From Deinococcus malanensis (GTDB taxonomy: Bacteria > Deinococcota > Deinococci > Deinococcales > Deinococcaceae), in contig NZ_BMPP01000017.1 of NCBI RefSeq assembly GCF_014647655.1, positions 38,249 to 102,248 on the forward strand: a stretch of DNA of 64,000 nucleotides. The letters run 5' to 3'. Within the stretch, counting starts at the first letter, position 1. Each line of letters opens with the position of its first letter. The notes under the pieces are model-generated. The model ran no database searches. It worked only from the letters and a program-made list of their open reading frames with translations, and had not been told where the DNA came from. The translations under genes were made by a program, and so were the position numbers. Shown one piece after another: positions 51,733-62,421 of this stretch.

Positions 51733-53514
51733 CTACCGCAGGTCTGAAGAACCTTTGTCGGCCTTCTTGGCGTGTTTGTGCCGGTACATGCGCTGGTCGG
51801 CCTCCTCGAACACCTGACCGGCAGCGCGGTCGCCCCCGGCCTGCGCCACGCCCACACTGAGCCCCGAGGTCGGAAAGCCGCCCGAGCGCAACTCCTTTTC
51901 CGCCACACGCAGCCGGGAGACCAGAGCCGCTTCCTCTTCGGGTGGCGCGATCAGCGCAAACTCGTCACCGCCCAGCCGGTAGGCGGTGATGTGCTCGTTT
52001 TCCATGTCCCGCAGCAGCCGCGCAAAGGAGCGCAGCAGTTCGTCACCCTGGGCATGCCCCAGGCTGTCGTTGACGGTTTTCAGGCCGTCGAGGTCCATCA
52101 GCACCAGAAGAAATGGACGTTCATCCAGCGTACTCACTGCCTGCTCGAAGGCATGGCGGTTGTGCAGCCCGGTCAGCGTGTCGGTTCCGGCCAGATGCAG
52201 CGCACGCCGCAGCTGAACAATATGGGAGACGTTGTCTCTCACCAGCAGCCGGATCTGATCCGCCAGCGCAAAAGCGAGCAGGATGCCGTCCAGGGTACCC
52301 CCCAGCAGGGTCAGCAGTTCGGAGTTGCGCACCGGGTCAGGAATCAGACCAACGTTGGCCGGCAGGATCAGGGTGGCAGGAACCATCAGCGCCAGCAGCC
52401 CGAACACGAAAAAGCGGGCCGGGTAAAAGCCCTGGCGCCAGCTCGCCACCCCGCACACCAGGGCCAGCACCAGCCACAGCGAGATCACGCCGGTCGCCAG
52501 GATGTGGGCAAAGGGCAGCAGCAGAAAACAGGAAGGCAGCAGCGCCAGCGGCAGCCACAGGTTCACCCGGCTCAGGCGGCCCAGCAGGGGCAGCCGCTGG
52601 TCGAGCTTCAGGAAATGCAGGTAAAACAGGGTATTGAGCACCGGCAGCAGGAAGAAGCCCACGTAATGCCAGCGCAGATCGTAGAAACCAAACACGTCCG
52701 CCGGAACATGAAAGGTAAAGGCCCAGGCCACGCAGTAGGTCAGCGTATACGCCGCGTAGTAGAAAAAGCTGCGGTTGCGGGTGCCCGCAAAAATAAACAG
52801 GTTGTAGAAGGTCAGCGCCAGCAGCGCCCCGAAGGCACCCAGGGTCAGCAGGTTGTCCAGATTAACCTGCTGACGGTAACGGTCCTGGGGTACAAAGCTG
52901 AAATCCGGCTGAGAGGCAAAATAGGGGCTGCGGATCTGCGCAACCACCCAGGTCCGCTCACCCGGGCGCAGGGTCAGATCCACGCCGTAATGCAGCATAT
53001 AGGGGTGCTCGGCGCGGTAGCCGGTCCGGAAGGTCTGCACCGCCTGCCCCGGGCGATAAACCCGCACATTCACCTGCTCGATCAGGCTGCCATGTGGGTT
53101 GAACACCCAGGCTGTGTCGGCACTCGGGTTGCGGACCTCGGCAACCAGCCAGTAGCGCCCTCCTGTAAACCGGACCTTCTGGACGGGTGTCTGGCGGTCC
53201 TGCCATGCCGGGATGTCGCGGACGGTGCGTGGAAACTGGCGGTCACGGGCCTCAAGGAGCTGAAATTGGGCCTCTAGGGCTGGAGGGCCGGACCCGGCAC
53301 GCGGAAGTTGTGCCGAAGCCGGAGACCACAGCAGTCCGAAGACCAGAACAAAGACCGCCAGAGCCGCCAGCACGCGACCCACCCAGTCTGGGAAAGGGCA
53401 CCCCGGTTTTCCCTGTTCATGCCTTTTCCACCCTGTCACCGGCTGCCCACGCTCCCCTCTGAAACCCAGCTTGAAAAAGTATGGGAAATGCACCGATACA
53501 AGAATCTGACTCAT
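51733..53514 (-). CDS. 7TM sensor diguanylate cyclase (GGDEF)
   Basis: 593 aa from the ATG at 53514; GTG at 53439 or 53382 would give a cleaner signal peptide (GRVLAALAVFVLVFGLLWSPASAQ). A periplasmic 7TMR-DISM-like sensor region (about 100-260) precedes seven transmembrane helices (about 260-430), then a GGDEF domain with the intact RLGGDEFAL active site. The RxxD inhibitory site five residues upstream is absent (NEHI). Probably makes c-di-GMP in response to an external ligand. Confidence 0.82.
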   Translation of the reverse strand: MSQILVSVHFPYFFKLGFRGERGQPVTGWKRHEQGKPGCPFPDWVGRVLAALAVFVLVFGLLWSPASAQLPRAGSGPPALEAQFQLLEARDRQFPRTVRDIPAWQDRQTPVQKVRFTGGRYWLVAEVRNPSADTAWVFNPHGSLIEQVNVRVYRPGQAVQTFRTGYRAEHPYMLHYGVDLTLRPGERTWVVAQIRSPYFASQPDFSFVPQDRYRQQVNLDNLLTLGAFGALLALTFYNLFIFAGTRNRSFFYYAAYTLTYCVAWAFTFHVPADVFGFYDLRWHYVGFFLLPVLNTLFYLHFLKLDQRLPLLGRLSRVNLWLPLALLPSCFLLLPFAHILATGVISLWLVLALVCGVASWRQGFYPARFFVFGLLALMVPATLILPANVGLIPDPVRNSELLTLLGGTLDGILLAFALADQIRLLVRDNVSHIVQLRRALHLAGTDTLTGLHNRHAFEQAVSTLDERPFLLVLMDLDGLKTVNDSLGHAQGDELLRSFARLLRDMENEHITAYRLGGDEFALIAPPEEEAALVSRLRVAEKELRSGGFPTSGLSVGVAQAGGDRAAGQVFEEADQRMYRHKHAKKADKGSSDLR

Positions 53515-53840
53515 GGCTGACAGCACCCCATATTGAGGTGCCGGGGCCACCGGAAGGCAGCAGTTTTTCCTCCTGGCCATGGCCTGGCTGGATATCGTCC
53601 GGCCTTGGCGGTGACCAGGGCCGAAGTACCACAGCTTTGTAAGCATCCGGCAACAGGACAGGTTTCTCTGTTCGCCGGGCCTTTTCAAGAAAGCAGGTGA
53701 GCCCTGGAGGCAGGCCCAGAGATCAATAGGGCTGCCCTTCCTTATATGTCAGGAAGGGCAGCCGGGAAAAGACGGGACAGTGAGGTTTGCGGATCAGTCA
53801 GCACGCCGCCAGAACGACGGCCTGCCAGCTGGCGCAGTGC
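53515..53840. other. 326-bp gap between GGDEF gene and glmS
   Basis: Holds the glmS terminator hairpin (53730-53763) and the unresolved upstream part of the GGDEF gene. No other gene is visible. Confidence 0.6.
53730..53763 (-). terminator. Terminator hairpin downstream of glmS
   Basis: Perfect 12-bp arms GGCTGCCCTTCC/GGAAGGGCAGCC with a 10-nt loop (53742-53751). The minus-strand tail CTATTGATC is only weakly T-rich. Confidence 0.55.
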
Positions 53841-55661
<1,821 letters not shown>

Positions 55662-55740
55662 AGTTGCTCCTGCGAGGCAGGGCTCACGGCCGGGCGCTCC
55701 AGCGCTCCATGACCGTATGCCACTGCTTCTGATCCCGACA

Positions 55741-55797
55741 ACATAAGCCGTGGGGTCCGGTGTCTGATCTGATTTTCTTCACTGCCCGGCCTTATGT
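55741..55797. promoter_or_regulatory. Long-range inverted repeat upstream of glmS
   Basis: ACATAAGCCG (55741-55750) and CGGCCTTATGT (55787-55797) pair with one bulged base across 36 bp. Confidence 0.4.
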
Positions 55798-55845
55798 TTA
55801 CGTTGCCGTAAGGGTTATCGCCGCGCTTCACTTACCGGGGTAAGT
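55798..55845. promoter_or_regulatory. Two short palindromes upstream of glmS
   Basis: TTACG-TTGC-CGTAA (55798-55811) and ACTTACC-GG-GGTAAGT (55830-55845); both are candidates for dimeric regulator binding. Confidence 0.35.
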
Positions 55846-56031
55846 CGGGTAGGCCCGTGAGTCAGGGGCCTGGAGGCATCCGCAGAAAAATCGCTGACCT
55901 CCACCTCGTATCCTGTCTGTGCCAGCAAATGCAGCCGACAGGCCTTGCGCTGCCCTGTTTCGTGTGAACCCGACACCAAAGGTTCGCCGGGCAGCATAGC
56001 ATCTGCCCGGGGCCTCAGGTGAGTATGTGCC

Positions 56032-57237
56032 TCAACGGGAGACGGGTGAGCGCTCCTGAGCAGCCTGCAAAGCCTGCATGACATCGTCGATCAGGTCCTG
56101 GGGGTCCTCGATGCCCACCGACAGCCGGACCAGTCCAGGCGTGACGCCCTGGCGGGCCAGCGTCTCCTCACCCAACAGCTGGTGGGTGGTGCTGGCCGGA
56201 TGGCACGAGAGGCTTTCCACGTCACCCAGGCTGACGGCCTGGGTAAACAGTGTCAGGGCGTTCAGGAATCGGAAGGCGGCGTCCTGCGAACCCAGATCCA
56301 GGCTGACCAGCCCGCCGTAGGCCTTCATCTGCCGTCCGGCCAGCTCATGTCCAGGGTGCGTGGGCAGCCCCGGGTAGTGCACCGCCTGCACGCCGGGGTG
56401 CCCCAGCAGCGCGGTGGCCAGCGCCTGCGCTCCGGCACAGTGGGCCTCCATGCGCAGCGGCAGGGTTTTCAGGCCGCGCAGCAGCAGGTAGGCCTCGAAG
56501 GGCCCCAGCACCGAGCCCACGTGACGCAGGCCATGCAGACGCAGCTCGGCCACCAGTTCGCTGCTGGCAGCAATAACCCCGGCCACCACATCGCCGTGCC
56601 CGCTGATGTACTTCGTCGCCGAGTGCATCACCAGGTCCACGCCATGCTCCAGCGGCCGGGTCAGGTAGGGCGTGGAAAAAGTATTGTCCACGACCACCAG
56701 TGCTCCGGTGGCGTGGGCGATGTCGCAGGCGGCCCGCAGGTCTACCACGCGCAGGGTCGGGTTGGTGGGGGTTTCGAGCCACACCAGCCGGGTGCGCTCG
56801 TTCATGATGCTCCGCAACTCGTCCAGGTCACGCACGTCGTGTACCGTGACGTTAAAGCGGCCCAGGATGTCGCGCAGCAGGCCCTCGGTCCCGCCGTACA
56901 GCGGACCCATGAAGGCGACCTCATCCCCGGCTTTCAGGAAGGTCAGGGCAATGGCACTCGCCGCACCCATCCCACTTCCGAAGGCCACCGCGTCTCCGGC
57001 TTCTTCCAGGCTGGCGACCTTCTCCTCGAAGGCCCGCACGGTGGGGTTGCTCAGACGTGAGTAGAAGTATCCGCTTTCCTCGCCGGCAAACAGGCGGGCG
57101 CCACGCTCGGCACTCCCGTACCCGAAGGTAGAGGTGGCATAGATCGGCACAGCGTGCGCGCCGGTGACAGGGTCAAGGCCGTGACCAGCGTGAACGGCCC
57201 GGGTACGGAAACCGGACTCCTTGGAATGTTGAGCCAT
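56032..57237 (-). CDS. Cys/Met metabolism PLP-dependent enzyme
   Basis: 401 aa fold-type I enzyme of the cystathionine gamma-synthase/lyase and methionine gamma-lyase family. TRAVHAG…PIYATSTFGYGSA at the start, YFYSRLSNPTVRAFEEKVASLE, VDNTFSTPYLTRPLEHGVDLVMHSATKYISGHGD (split; PLP Lys in SATKY) and SVGIEDPQDLIDDV at the end are typical. Which reaction it performs cannot be fixed by motifs. Leaderless start: TACAGT, 6 nt, ATG. Confidence 0.88.
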   Translation of the reverse strand: MAQHSKESGFRTRAVHAGHGLDPVTGAHAVPIYATSTFGYGSAERGARLFAGEESGYFYSRLSNPTVRAFEEKVASLEEAGDAVAFGSGMGAASAIALTFLKAGDEVAFMGPLYGGTEGLLRDILGRFNVTVHDVRDLDELRSIMNERTRLVWLETPTNPTLRVVDLRAACDIAHATGALVVVDNTFSTPYLTRPLEHGVDLVMHSATKYISGHGDVVAGVIAASSELVAELRLHGLRHVGSVLGPFEAYLLLRGLKTLPLRMEAHCAGAQALATALLGHPGVQAVHYPGLPTHPGHELAGRQMKAYGGLVSLDLGSQDAAFRFLNALTLFTQAVSLGDVESLSCHPASTTHQLLGEETLARQGVTPGLVRLSVGIEDPQDLIDDVMQALQAAQERSPVSR

Positions 57238-57243
57238 ACCCTG

Positions 57244-57249
57244 ACTGTA
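57244..57249 (-). promoter_or_regulatory. -10 box of PLP enzyme gene
   Basis: TACAGT, CAGGGT, then the ATG at 57237. Confidence 0.5.
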
Positions 57250-57375
57250 CTGTCTAGACGAGTGCCCTGGCCAGCGAATCTGAACGCCCTGGCAAGACGG
57301 GTCGCATGCCTTTCCCATGGGGGCTGCGTTAGGATTGGCCCACTGCCCCTTTCGGGGGCTGCACGGAGACTGCAC

Positions 57376-57582
57376 ATGCCCACCTACCTGTATAAGAACA
57401 TCGAAACCGGCGAGATTTACGAGCTGACCCAAAGTATGCGTGACGACCCCTTCACCCGCCATCCCGAGACCGACGTGGCCATCAAACGGATCCTTGCCCG
57501 CCCCGGTATTGCTTTCAAAGGCAGCGGTTTTTATGTCAACGACTCCCGCCCCAAGGACGAGGGCAGCAAAGGCGGCGAGTGA
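57376..57582 (+). CDS. FmdB-like protein lacking zinc cysteines
   Basis: 68 aa. MPTYLYKNIETGEIYEL and RPGIAFKGSGFYVND follow the FmdB/CxxC_CxxC_SSSS family frame (MPxYxYxC…, PAxxFKGSGFY), but the four cysteines that normally bind zinc are all replaced; the protein has no Cys at all. A Shine-Dalgarno GGAG precedes the ATG, and TAGGAT near 57330 may be the -10. Its stop overlaps the GTG of the following HtrA gene, so the two are translated together. Confidence 0.75.
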   Translation: MPTYLYKNIETGEIYELTQSMRDDPFTRHPETDVAIKRILARPGIAFKGSGFYVNDSRPKDEGSKGGE

Positions 57583-58679
57583 AAGCAGCACGCGCCCTGG
57601 GATTGGCGGCGCTCCTGACAGCAGCGGCCACGGGCGCGTATGTCACTGGCCGTGTCACGGCGCAGAAGGCCCTCGTCACCAACGACGAGATCAATACGGT
57701 CGAAGTTACCCAGAAGGCCCTGCAGGCAGTCGTACGTGTGGACGTGCGCCTGCGCAAGAACGCCCTGCAACCCGGAGACGACCCCAACGAGACCGGCAGC
57801 GGGTTTTTTTATAAGAAGGACCTGATCGTGACCAACTATCACGTCATTCAGTACCAGGAATCGATCAGCGTGGTGCTGTACAACGGTCGACGGGTCCCCG
57901 CGCGGATTGAGGGCGTGGACCGCGATATCGATATCGCGGTGCTGCGCGTCAACGGCGTCACCGCTCCCAAAACCCTGGCCTTTGGCCAGAGCGCCCGCCT
58001 GATCCCGGGCCAGAAGCTCATCACCATCGGCACCCCGCTGAAAATTCAGAACTTCGTGAGTACCGGCGTGTTCAGCGTGCTGGCCAGCGCGCGTGACGTG
58101 CCGCGCGGTGACAATCTGGCGCAGGAGGTCGGGCAGTACCTGATCACCACCGCCAGCATCCAGCAGGGCAACAGCGGCGGACCGATCCTGGACTCGCGCG
58201 GCGCGGTCGTGGGGGTAGCGGATGCGAACGCCGCGCCCAACGCCGTGGTGCCGGGCGTGATCGGCATCGCGCTGCCCGGCGATCTAGTCAAGCAGAGCCT
58301 GGACGACCTGGAGAAGATCGGGGTCCCGCAGCGTGGCACGCTGGGCGTCACCATGGTGGACCTCGACACCCTGGACCCGGCCCTGCGCAGCCTGGCCGGC
58401 CTGAGCAGCAGCGAAGGGGCCCTGGTGGACGAGGTTCCGGCCGGCACCGCGGGTGCGCGTGCGGGCCTGCGCGGCTCGCTGCGCAACAGTCGCGGGCAGC
58501 TGCTCTCGCCGCTGGGCGACATCATCGTGGCGGTCAACGGGCAGCGGGTGCAGAGTTCCTTCGACGTGGTGCGGCTGGTGGCTGCCCGGCGCCCAGGACA
58601 GACGGTCACCCTGCGGGTGTGGCGCAACAAGAAGGCCGTGGACGTGAAGGTCACGCTGCTCAAACGCACGCTGCAGTAA
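57579..58679 (+). CDS. HtrA-like serine protease (S1C) with PDZ
   Basis: 366 aa. Uncleaved or signal-type N-terminal helix (residues 5-28), trypsin-like domain with His88 (TNYHVI), Asp118 (DIDIAVL) and Ser in QGNSGGPIL, then one PDZ domain (about 255-355, with an insert NSRGQLLSPLGD). All three triad residues are present, unlike the HtrA at 36.3-37.5 kb. GTG start overlaps the FmdB-like gene by 4 nt. Envelope protein quality control is the likely role. Confidence 0.9.
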   Translation: MKAARALGLAALLTAAATGAYVTGRVTAQKALVTNDEINTVEVTQKALQAVVRVDVRLRKNALQPGDDPNETGSGFFYKKDLIVTNYHVIQYQESISVVLYNGRRVPARIEGVDRDIDIAVLRVNGVTAPKTLAFGQSARLIPGQKLITIGTPLKIQNFVSTGVFSVLASARDVPRGDNLAQEVGQYLITTASIQQGNSGGPILDSRGAVVGVADANAAPNAVVPGVIGIALPGDLVKQSLDDLEKIGVPQRGTLGVTMVDLDTLDPALRSLAGLSSSEGALVDEVPAGTAGARAGLRGSLRNSRGQLLSPLGDIIVAVNGQRVQSSFDVVRLVAARRPGQTVTLRVWRNKKAVDVKVTLLKRTLQ

Positions 58680-58731
58680 CCGGCCTCCCCCCAAAGGGGC
58701 CCTTGATCAGGTCTTCATGTGCGGGCGGCGC

Positions 58732-58737
58732 TATGCT
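58732..58737 (+). promoter_or_regulatory. -10 box of first deoxynucleoside kinase
   Basis: TATGCT, 10 nt before the ATG at 58748. Confidence 0.45.
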
Positions 58738-58747
58738 CTGAGCTGTC

Positions 58748-59359
58748 ATGTACGTTGTGGTGGAAGGCCCAATCGGGGTAGGAAAAACAAGCCTGGCGGG
58801 GCGGCTCGCCGCGCGCTACGGTGCCGAACTCAACCTGGAGATCGTCGAGGAAAACCCCTTTCTAGCGCACTTCTATGAGCAGCCAGACGCCTACTCGTTC
58901 CAGGTGCAGGTCTTCTTCCTGCTCTCACGCTTCAAGCAGCTCTCGGCCCTCTCACAGCCGGGGCTGTTCAGCGGCAACGTGGTCAGCGACTACCTGTTCG
59001 ACAAGGATTTCATCTTTGCGGCCATGAACCTCAAGGACGCCGAGTTCCATTTGTATGAGGATCTGTACGCACACCTCTCGCCGCGCCTGCCCACCCCGGA
59101 TCTGGTGGTGTATCTGCGGGCCGACACCGACGAACTGCTGCGCCGCATCGCCCGGCGTGGGCGCCCGTTCGAGCGCGACATGCAGGCGGGCTACCTGGCC
59201 GAGTTGACCAGCCGCTACGACGATTACTTCCGCACCTACCGGCACCCGCTGCTGACCATTGAAGCTGGCGAGTACGACTTCGTGGGCCGCACCGAGGACG
59301 AGCAGGTCATTCTGGAGCGCATTCACGACGCCCTGCAGCCCAAAACGGCCGCCGACTGA
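58748..59359 (+). CDS. Deoxynucleoside kinase 1
   Basis: 203 aa dNK-family kinase. P-loop EGPIGVGKTSLAGRLA, catalytic-base Glu in IVEENPF, DYLFDKDFIFA (DRS-like element) and the lid RGRPFERDM. It phosphorylates a deoxynucleoside for salvage; dAdo/dGuo are the usual substrates of paired bacterial enzymes. A second member lies 86 bp downstream. Confidence 0.9.
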   Translation: MYVVVEGPIGVGKTSLAGRLAARYGAELNLEIVEENPFLAHFYEQPDAYSFQVQVFFLLSRFKQLSALSQPGLFSGNVVSDYLFDKDFIFAAMNLKDAEFHLYEDLYAHLSPRLPTPDLVVYLRADTDELLRRIARRGRPFERDMQAGYLAELTSRYDDYFRTYRHPLLTIEAGEYDFVGRTEDEQVILERIHDALQPKTAAD

Positions 59360-59445
59360 CCTGTCCGGCACTGTGCCGTCTGCTTCTCGGCTGTCTGCTT
59401 CTCGCGCCCGCCCGGGGCCTGCCGGCGCATCCATGGTGATCTGAT

Positions 59446-60069
<624 letters not shown>

Positions 60070-60112
60070 CCCGAATACTGTCCACTGTCGTAGTGACCGT
60101 TATAAGGGCTGG

Positions 60113-60118
60113 TACTCT
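60113..60118 (+). promoter_or_regulatory. -10 box of murE
   Basis: TACTCT, 7 nt, then the ATG at 60126. Confidence 0.45.
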
Positions 60119-60125
60119 GCCGGGC

Positions 60126-61607
60126 ATGCGTCTGCACAATCTGGCCGCCGCTCTGAACGTTTCCACCACCAGGCTGCCGGACCTACCGGTCGGCGGCGTG
60201 ACCCACAACGCGGCCTGGGTGCAGCCCGGCTTTGCCTTTGTGGCGATCCGTGGCGCGAAGTTCGACGGTCACAGCTTTCTGGGGCAGGTCAGGGAAGCGG
60301 GCGCCATCGCCGTGCTGGGCGAGGGCCTGCCTGATGGAATGGTCTCGCCGCTGCCCTACCTGCAGGTGCCCTCCGCCCGTGCTGCACTGGCCGACGCGGC
60401 AGCGGCGCTGGCCGGACACCCCAGCCGGGTGCTGAAGGTCATAGGCATCACCGGCACCGACGGCAAGACCACCACCAGCTGGCTGACCCGTCACCTGCTG
60501 CGCGAGGCCGGACTGAAGACAGGACTGCTGTCTACCGTGGGCTTTGAGCTGCCCGACGGCGAATTGAGGCACTTCCCGGCCCACTTCACCACGCCCGAGG
60601 CCCCGCAGGTGCAGCAGACGCTGCGGGACATGGTTGCCGCCGGCGCGGGCGCGGTGGTGCTGGAGGCCAGCAGCCATGCCCTGGCCCTGGACCGGGTGCG
60701 CGCGGTGGACTGGGACGTGGCGGTGTGGACGCACCTGACCAGCGAGCATCTGGACTTTCACGGCACGGTGGAAAACTACTTCGCCGACAAGCGCCGGCTG
60801 GTCGAGCGCGCGCCCTTCGCGGTCCTGAACGCCGACGACCCCTGGACCGCACAGCTGCGCGGCGTGGCGCCGGCCGAAACAACCTACAGCCTGGAGGGCG
60901 CCGGGGCCGACTGGCAGGCCACGGACATCCAGGAACGGCTGACCGGCCTGCATTTCCGGGTCACCTCGCCGCTGGGTGCTTTCGACGCCGCCCTGCCGAT
61001 GATCGGGCGCTTCAACGTGGCCAACGCGCTGGCGGCCATGGCTGCCGCCGCCCATCTGGGGGTGGGCGCCGCGCAGCTGAGCGCAGGTCTGGCCAGCTTC
61101 CGGGGTGTGCCCGGACGCATGGAACTCGTGCCTGCCGAGGGACAGGAGGTGCGGGTCATCGTGGATTTTGCACACACGCCGCCCAGCCTGGAAAAAGCAC
61201 TGAGCACCCTGAGGGCCACCACCACCGGGCAGCTGTGGGTGCTGATCGGCTCGGCCGGTGGTCCCCGCGACCCGGGCAAACGCGCGCCCCTCGGCGAGGT
61301 GGCTACGCGCCTGGCCGATCACGCGGTGTTTACCGAGGAAGATTGCCGTGACACGCCGCTGGCGGACATTCTGGGCGAGATGGAGCGTGGCGCCCGGGAG
61401 GCGGGCCGCACCAACTTCAGAAGCATCGGCGACCGGCGTGAGGCGATCCGGCATGTCATTCAGGCGGCGGGCAGCGGCGACACGGTGCTGCTGGCCGGCA
61501 AGGGACCCGAGGACACCCTGGAGCGCCTGACCGAGACCCTGCCCTGGAATGAGGTAGGGGAAGCGCGTGATGCCCTGACCCTGCGTGCAGCCAATTCCTC
61601 AGCGTGA
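60126..61607 (+). CDS. murE: UDP-MurNAc-tripeptide synthetase (MurE-like)
   Basis: 493 aa Mur ligase adding the third stem residue to UDP-MurNAc-L-Ala-D-Glu. ATP loop GITGTDGKTTTSW, the carbamylated Lys in NYFADKRRL, VDFAHTPPSLE and LAGKGPEDT are present. The substrate motif that reads DNPR in diaminopimelate-adding enzymes is EDCRDTP here, consistent with ornithine as the third residue, as known for Deinococcus peptidoglycan. ATG at 60126, leaderless. Its end overlaps the convergent gene by 9 bp. Confidence 0.9.
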   Translation: MRLHNLAAALNVSTTRLPDLPVGGVTHNAAWVQPGFAFVAIRGAKFDGHSFLGQVREAGAIAVLGEGLPDGMVSPLPYLQVPSARAALADAAAALAGHPSRVLKVIGITGTDGKTTTSWLTRHLLREAGLKTGLLSTVGFELPDGELRHFPAHFTTPEAPQVQQTLRDMVAAGAGAVVLEASSHALALDRVRAVDWDVAVWTHLTSEHLDFHGTVENYFADKRRLVERAPFAVLNADDPWTAQLRGVAPAETTYSLEGAGADWQATDIQERLTGLHFRVTSPLGAFDAALPMIGRFNVANALAAMAAAAHLGVGAAQLSAGLASFRGVPGRMELVPAEGQEVRVIVDFAHTPPSLEKALSTLRATTTGQLWVLIGSAGGPRDPGKRAPLGEVATRLADHAVFTEEDCRDTPLADILGEMERGAREAGRTNFRSIGDRREAIRHVIQAAGSGDTVLLAGKGPEDTLERLTETLPWNEVGEARDALTLRAANSSA

Positions 61608-62237
61608 CAGGCTTTCCCGGCCAAACAGGCTGCCGTACACCGTACGCGCATTGGGCGTAAAGCTTCCCTGCACCCAGTAGGGCAGGCCCGGCGTGGCGTT
61701 GGTCACCCGGAAGGCGCCCGATTCGCTGGTCGTCATCACGGCGGTCCAGCCACGGCGCAGCTTGAGGTCGTAGTGCGAGTTCAGGCCGGTGCAGCGGCCC
61801 TTGATGGTCGCGGCGCGGTCGCTGTAGACCCACTGGGTACGCCGCGTCGGATCGGTGGGGTGGTCGGCCTGGATCAGCAGCGCGGCGCTGTTTTTCCCGG
61901 CCTGATAGACCAGCAGGCTCTCTGCAATGTAGGTGCGCGGCTCGGACGGGCGGGCCGTGACCCCGGGACACAGGTTCATGGGGGCCGTCGCGGGACGGAA
62001 CGAGGTGGGAATATCGATGCTGAACAGCCCGCCGCGCAGCGTGCTGAGACCCACGATGCGGCCCTCGGTGAAATTGGCGAGCAGCACGCGCACGTCCTGC
62101 TCACCGAGCTGCTCTTTGACCTGGGTCACGTTGCGGATCTGGCCCTCGATGGCCACCGCCCCGGCGCTCCCGGCACCGAGCAGCGCCAGCAGCCCCAGAG
62201 TCCTGACCATTTTTAGTGTCTGCCACGACGTGTTCAT
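61599..62237 (-). CDS. Secreted hypothetical protein
   Basis: 212 aa, not recognised. Signal peptide at residues about 9-28 (VRTLGLLALLGAGSAGAVA), then a beta-rich extracytoplasmic domain with two cysteines (LCPG, GRCTGL) that could form a disulfide. Convergent with murE and overlapping it by 9 bp. Its promoter, TAGCTT 6 nt before the ATG, lies inside a perfect inverted repeat. Confidence 0.6.
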   Translation of the reverse strand: MNTSWQTLKMVRTLGLLALLGAGSAGAVAIEGQIRNVTQVKEQLGEQDVRVLLANFTEGRIVGLSTLRGGLFSIDIPTSFRPATAPMNLCPGVTARPSEPRTYIAESLLVYQAGKNSAALLIQADHPTDPTRRTQWVYSDRAATIKGRCTGLNSHYDLKLRRGWTAVMTTSESGAFRVTNATPGLPYWVQGSFTPNARTVYGSLFGRESLSR

Positions 62238-62238
62238 A

Positions 62239-62266
62239 CCCTGAAGCTAGGCGCTGGGCTTCAGGG
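62239..62266. promoter_or_regulatory. Inverted repeat over the promoter and start of the secreted-protein gene
   Basis: CCCTGAAGC (62239-62247) and GCTTCAGGG (62258-62266), perfect 9-bp arms with a 10-bp spacer. The minus-strand -10 TAGCTT is at 62249-62244. A bound regulator would block the promoter. Confidence 0.5.
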
Positions 62267-62421
62267 GCCTGTCAGGCCAGCATGCCTGGGGTGCACCCGG
62301 CCACCTGGCGGATGCAGCTTCCAAGGCCAGGACACCAGACTCAGATCCGGGGCCGCCAAGCCTCAGGGCCCCTTCATTTGCCCTGAGCCGCAGGCCCACT
62401 CCACCCCAGCAGGATGAACCC

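Larger units (their letters stand above)
55662..56031. other. 370-bp region upstream of glmS with inverted repeats
   Basis: Between the glmS start and the end of the PLP enzyme gene, both on the minus strand. It contains three inverted repeats at 55741-55845 (listed below) and AT-rich stretches, so probably the glmS promoter and regulatory region. No gene was recognised. Confidence 0.6.

Noticed and set aside
55662..55760. glmS ribozyme in the glmS leader
   Set aside because: AGCGC-like bases occur but the conserved core (GUUGACGAGG, UAUCGA, GGCGGAUG) is missing.
55815..56084. 89-codon minus-strand frame upstream of glmS
   Set aside because: Overlaps the end of the PLP enzyme gene, lacks a ribosome site and covers the palindromes; non-coding more likely.
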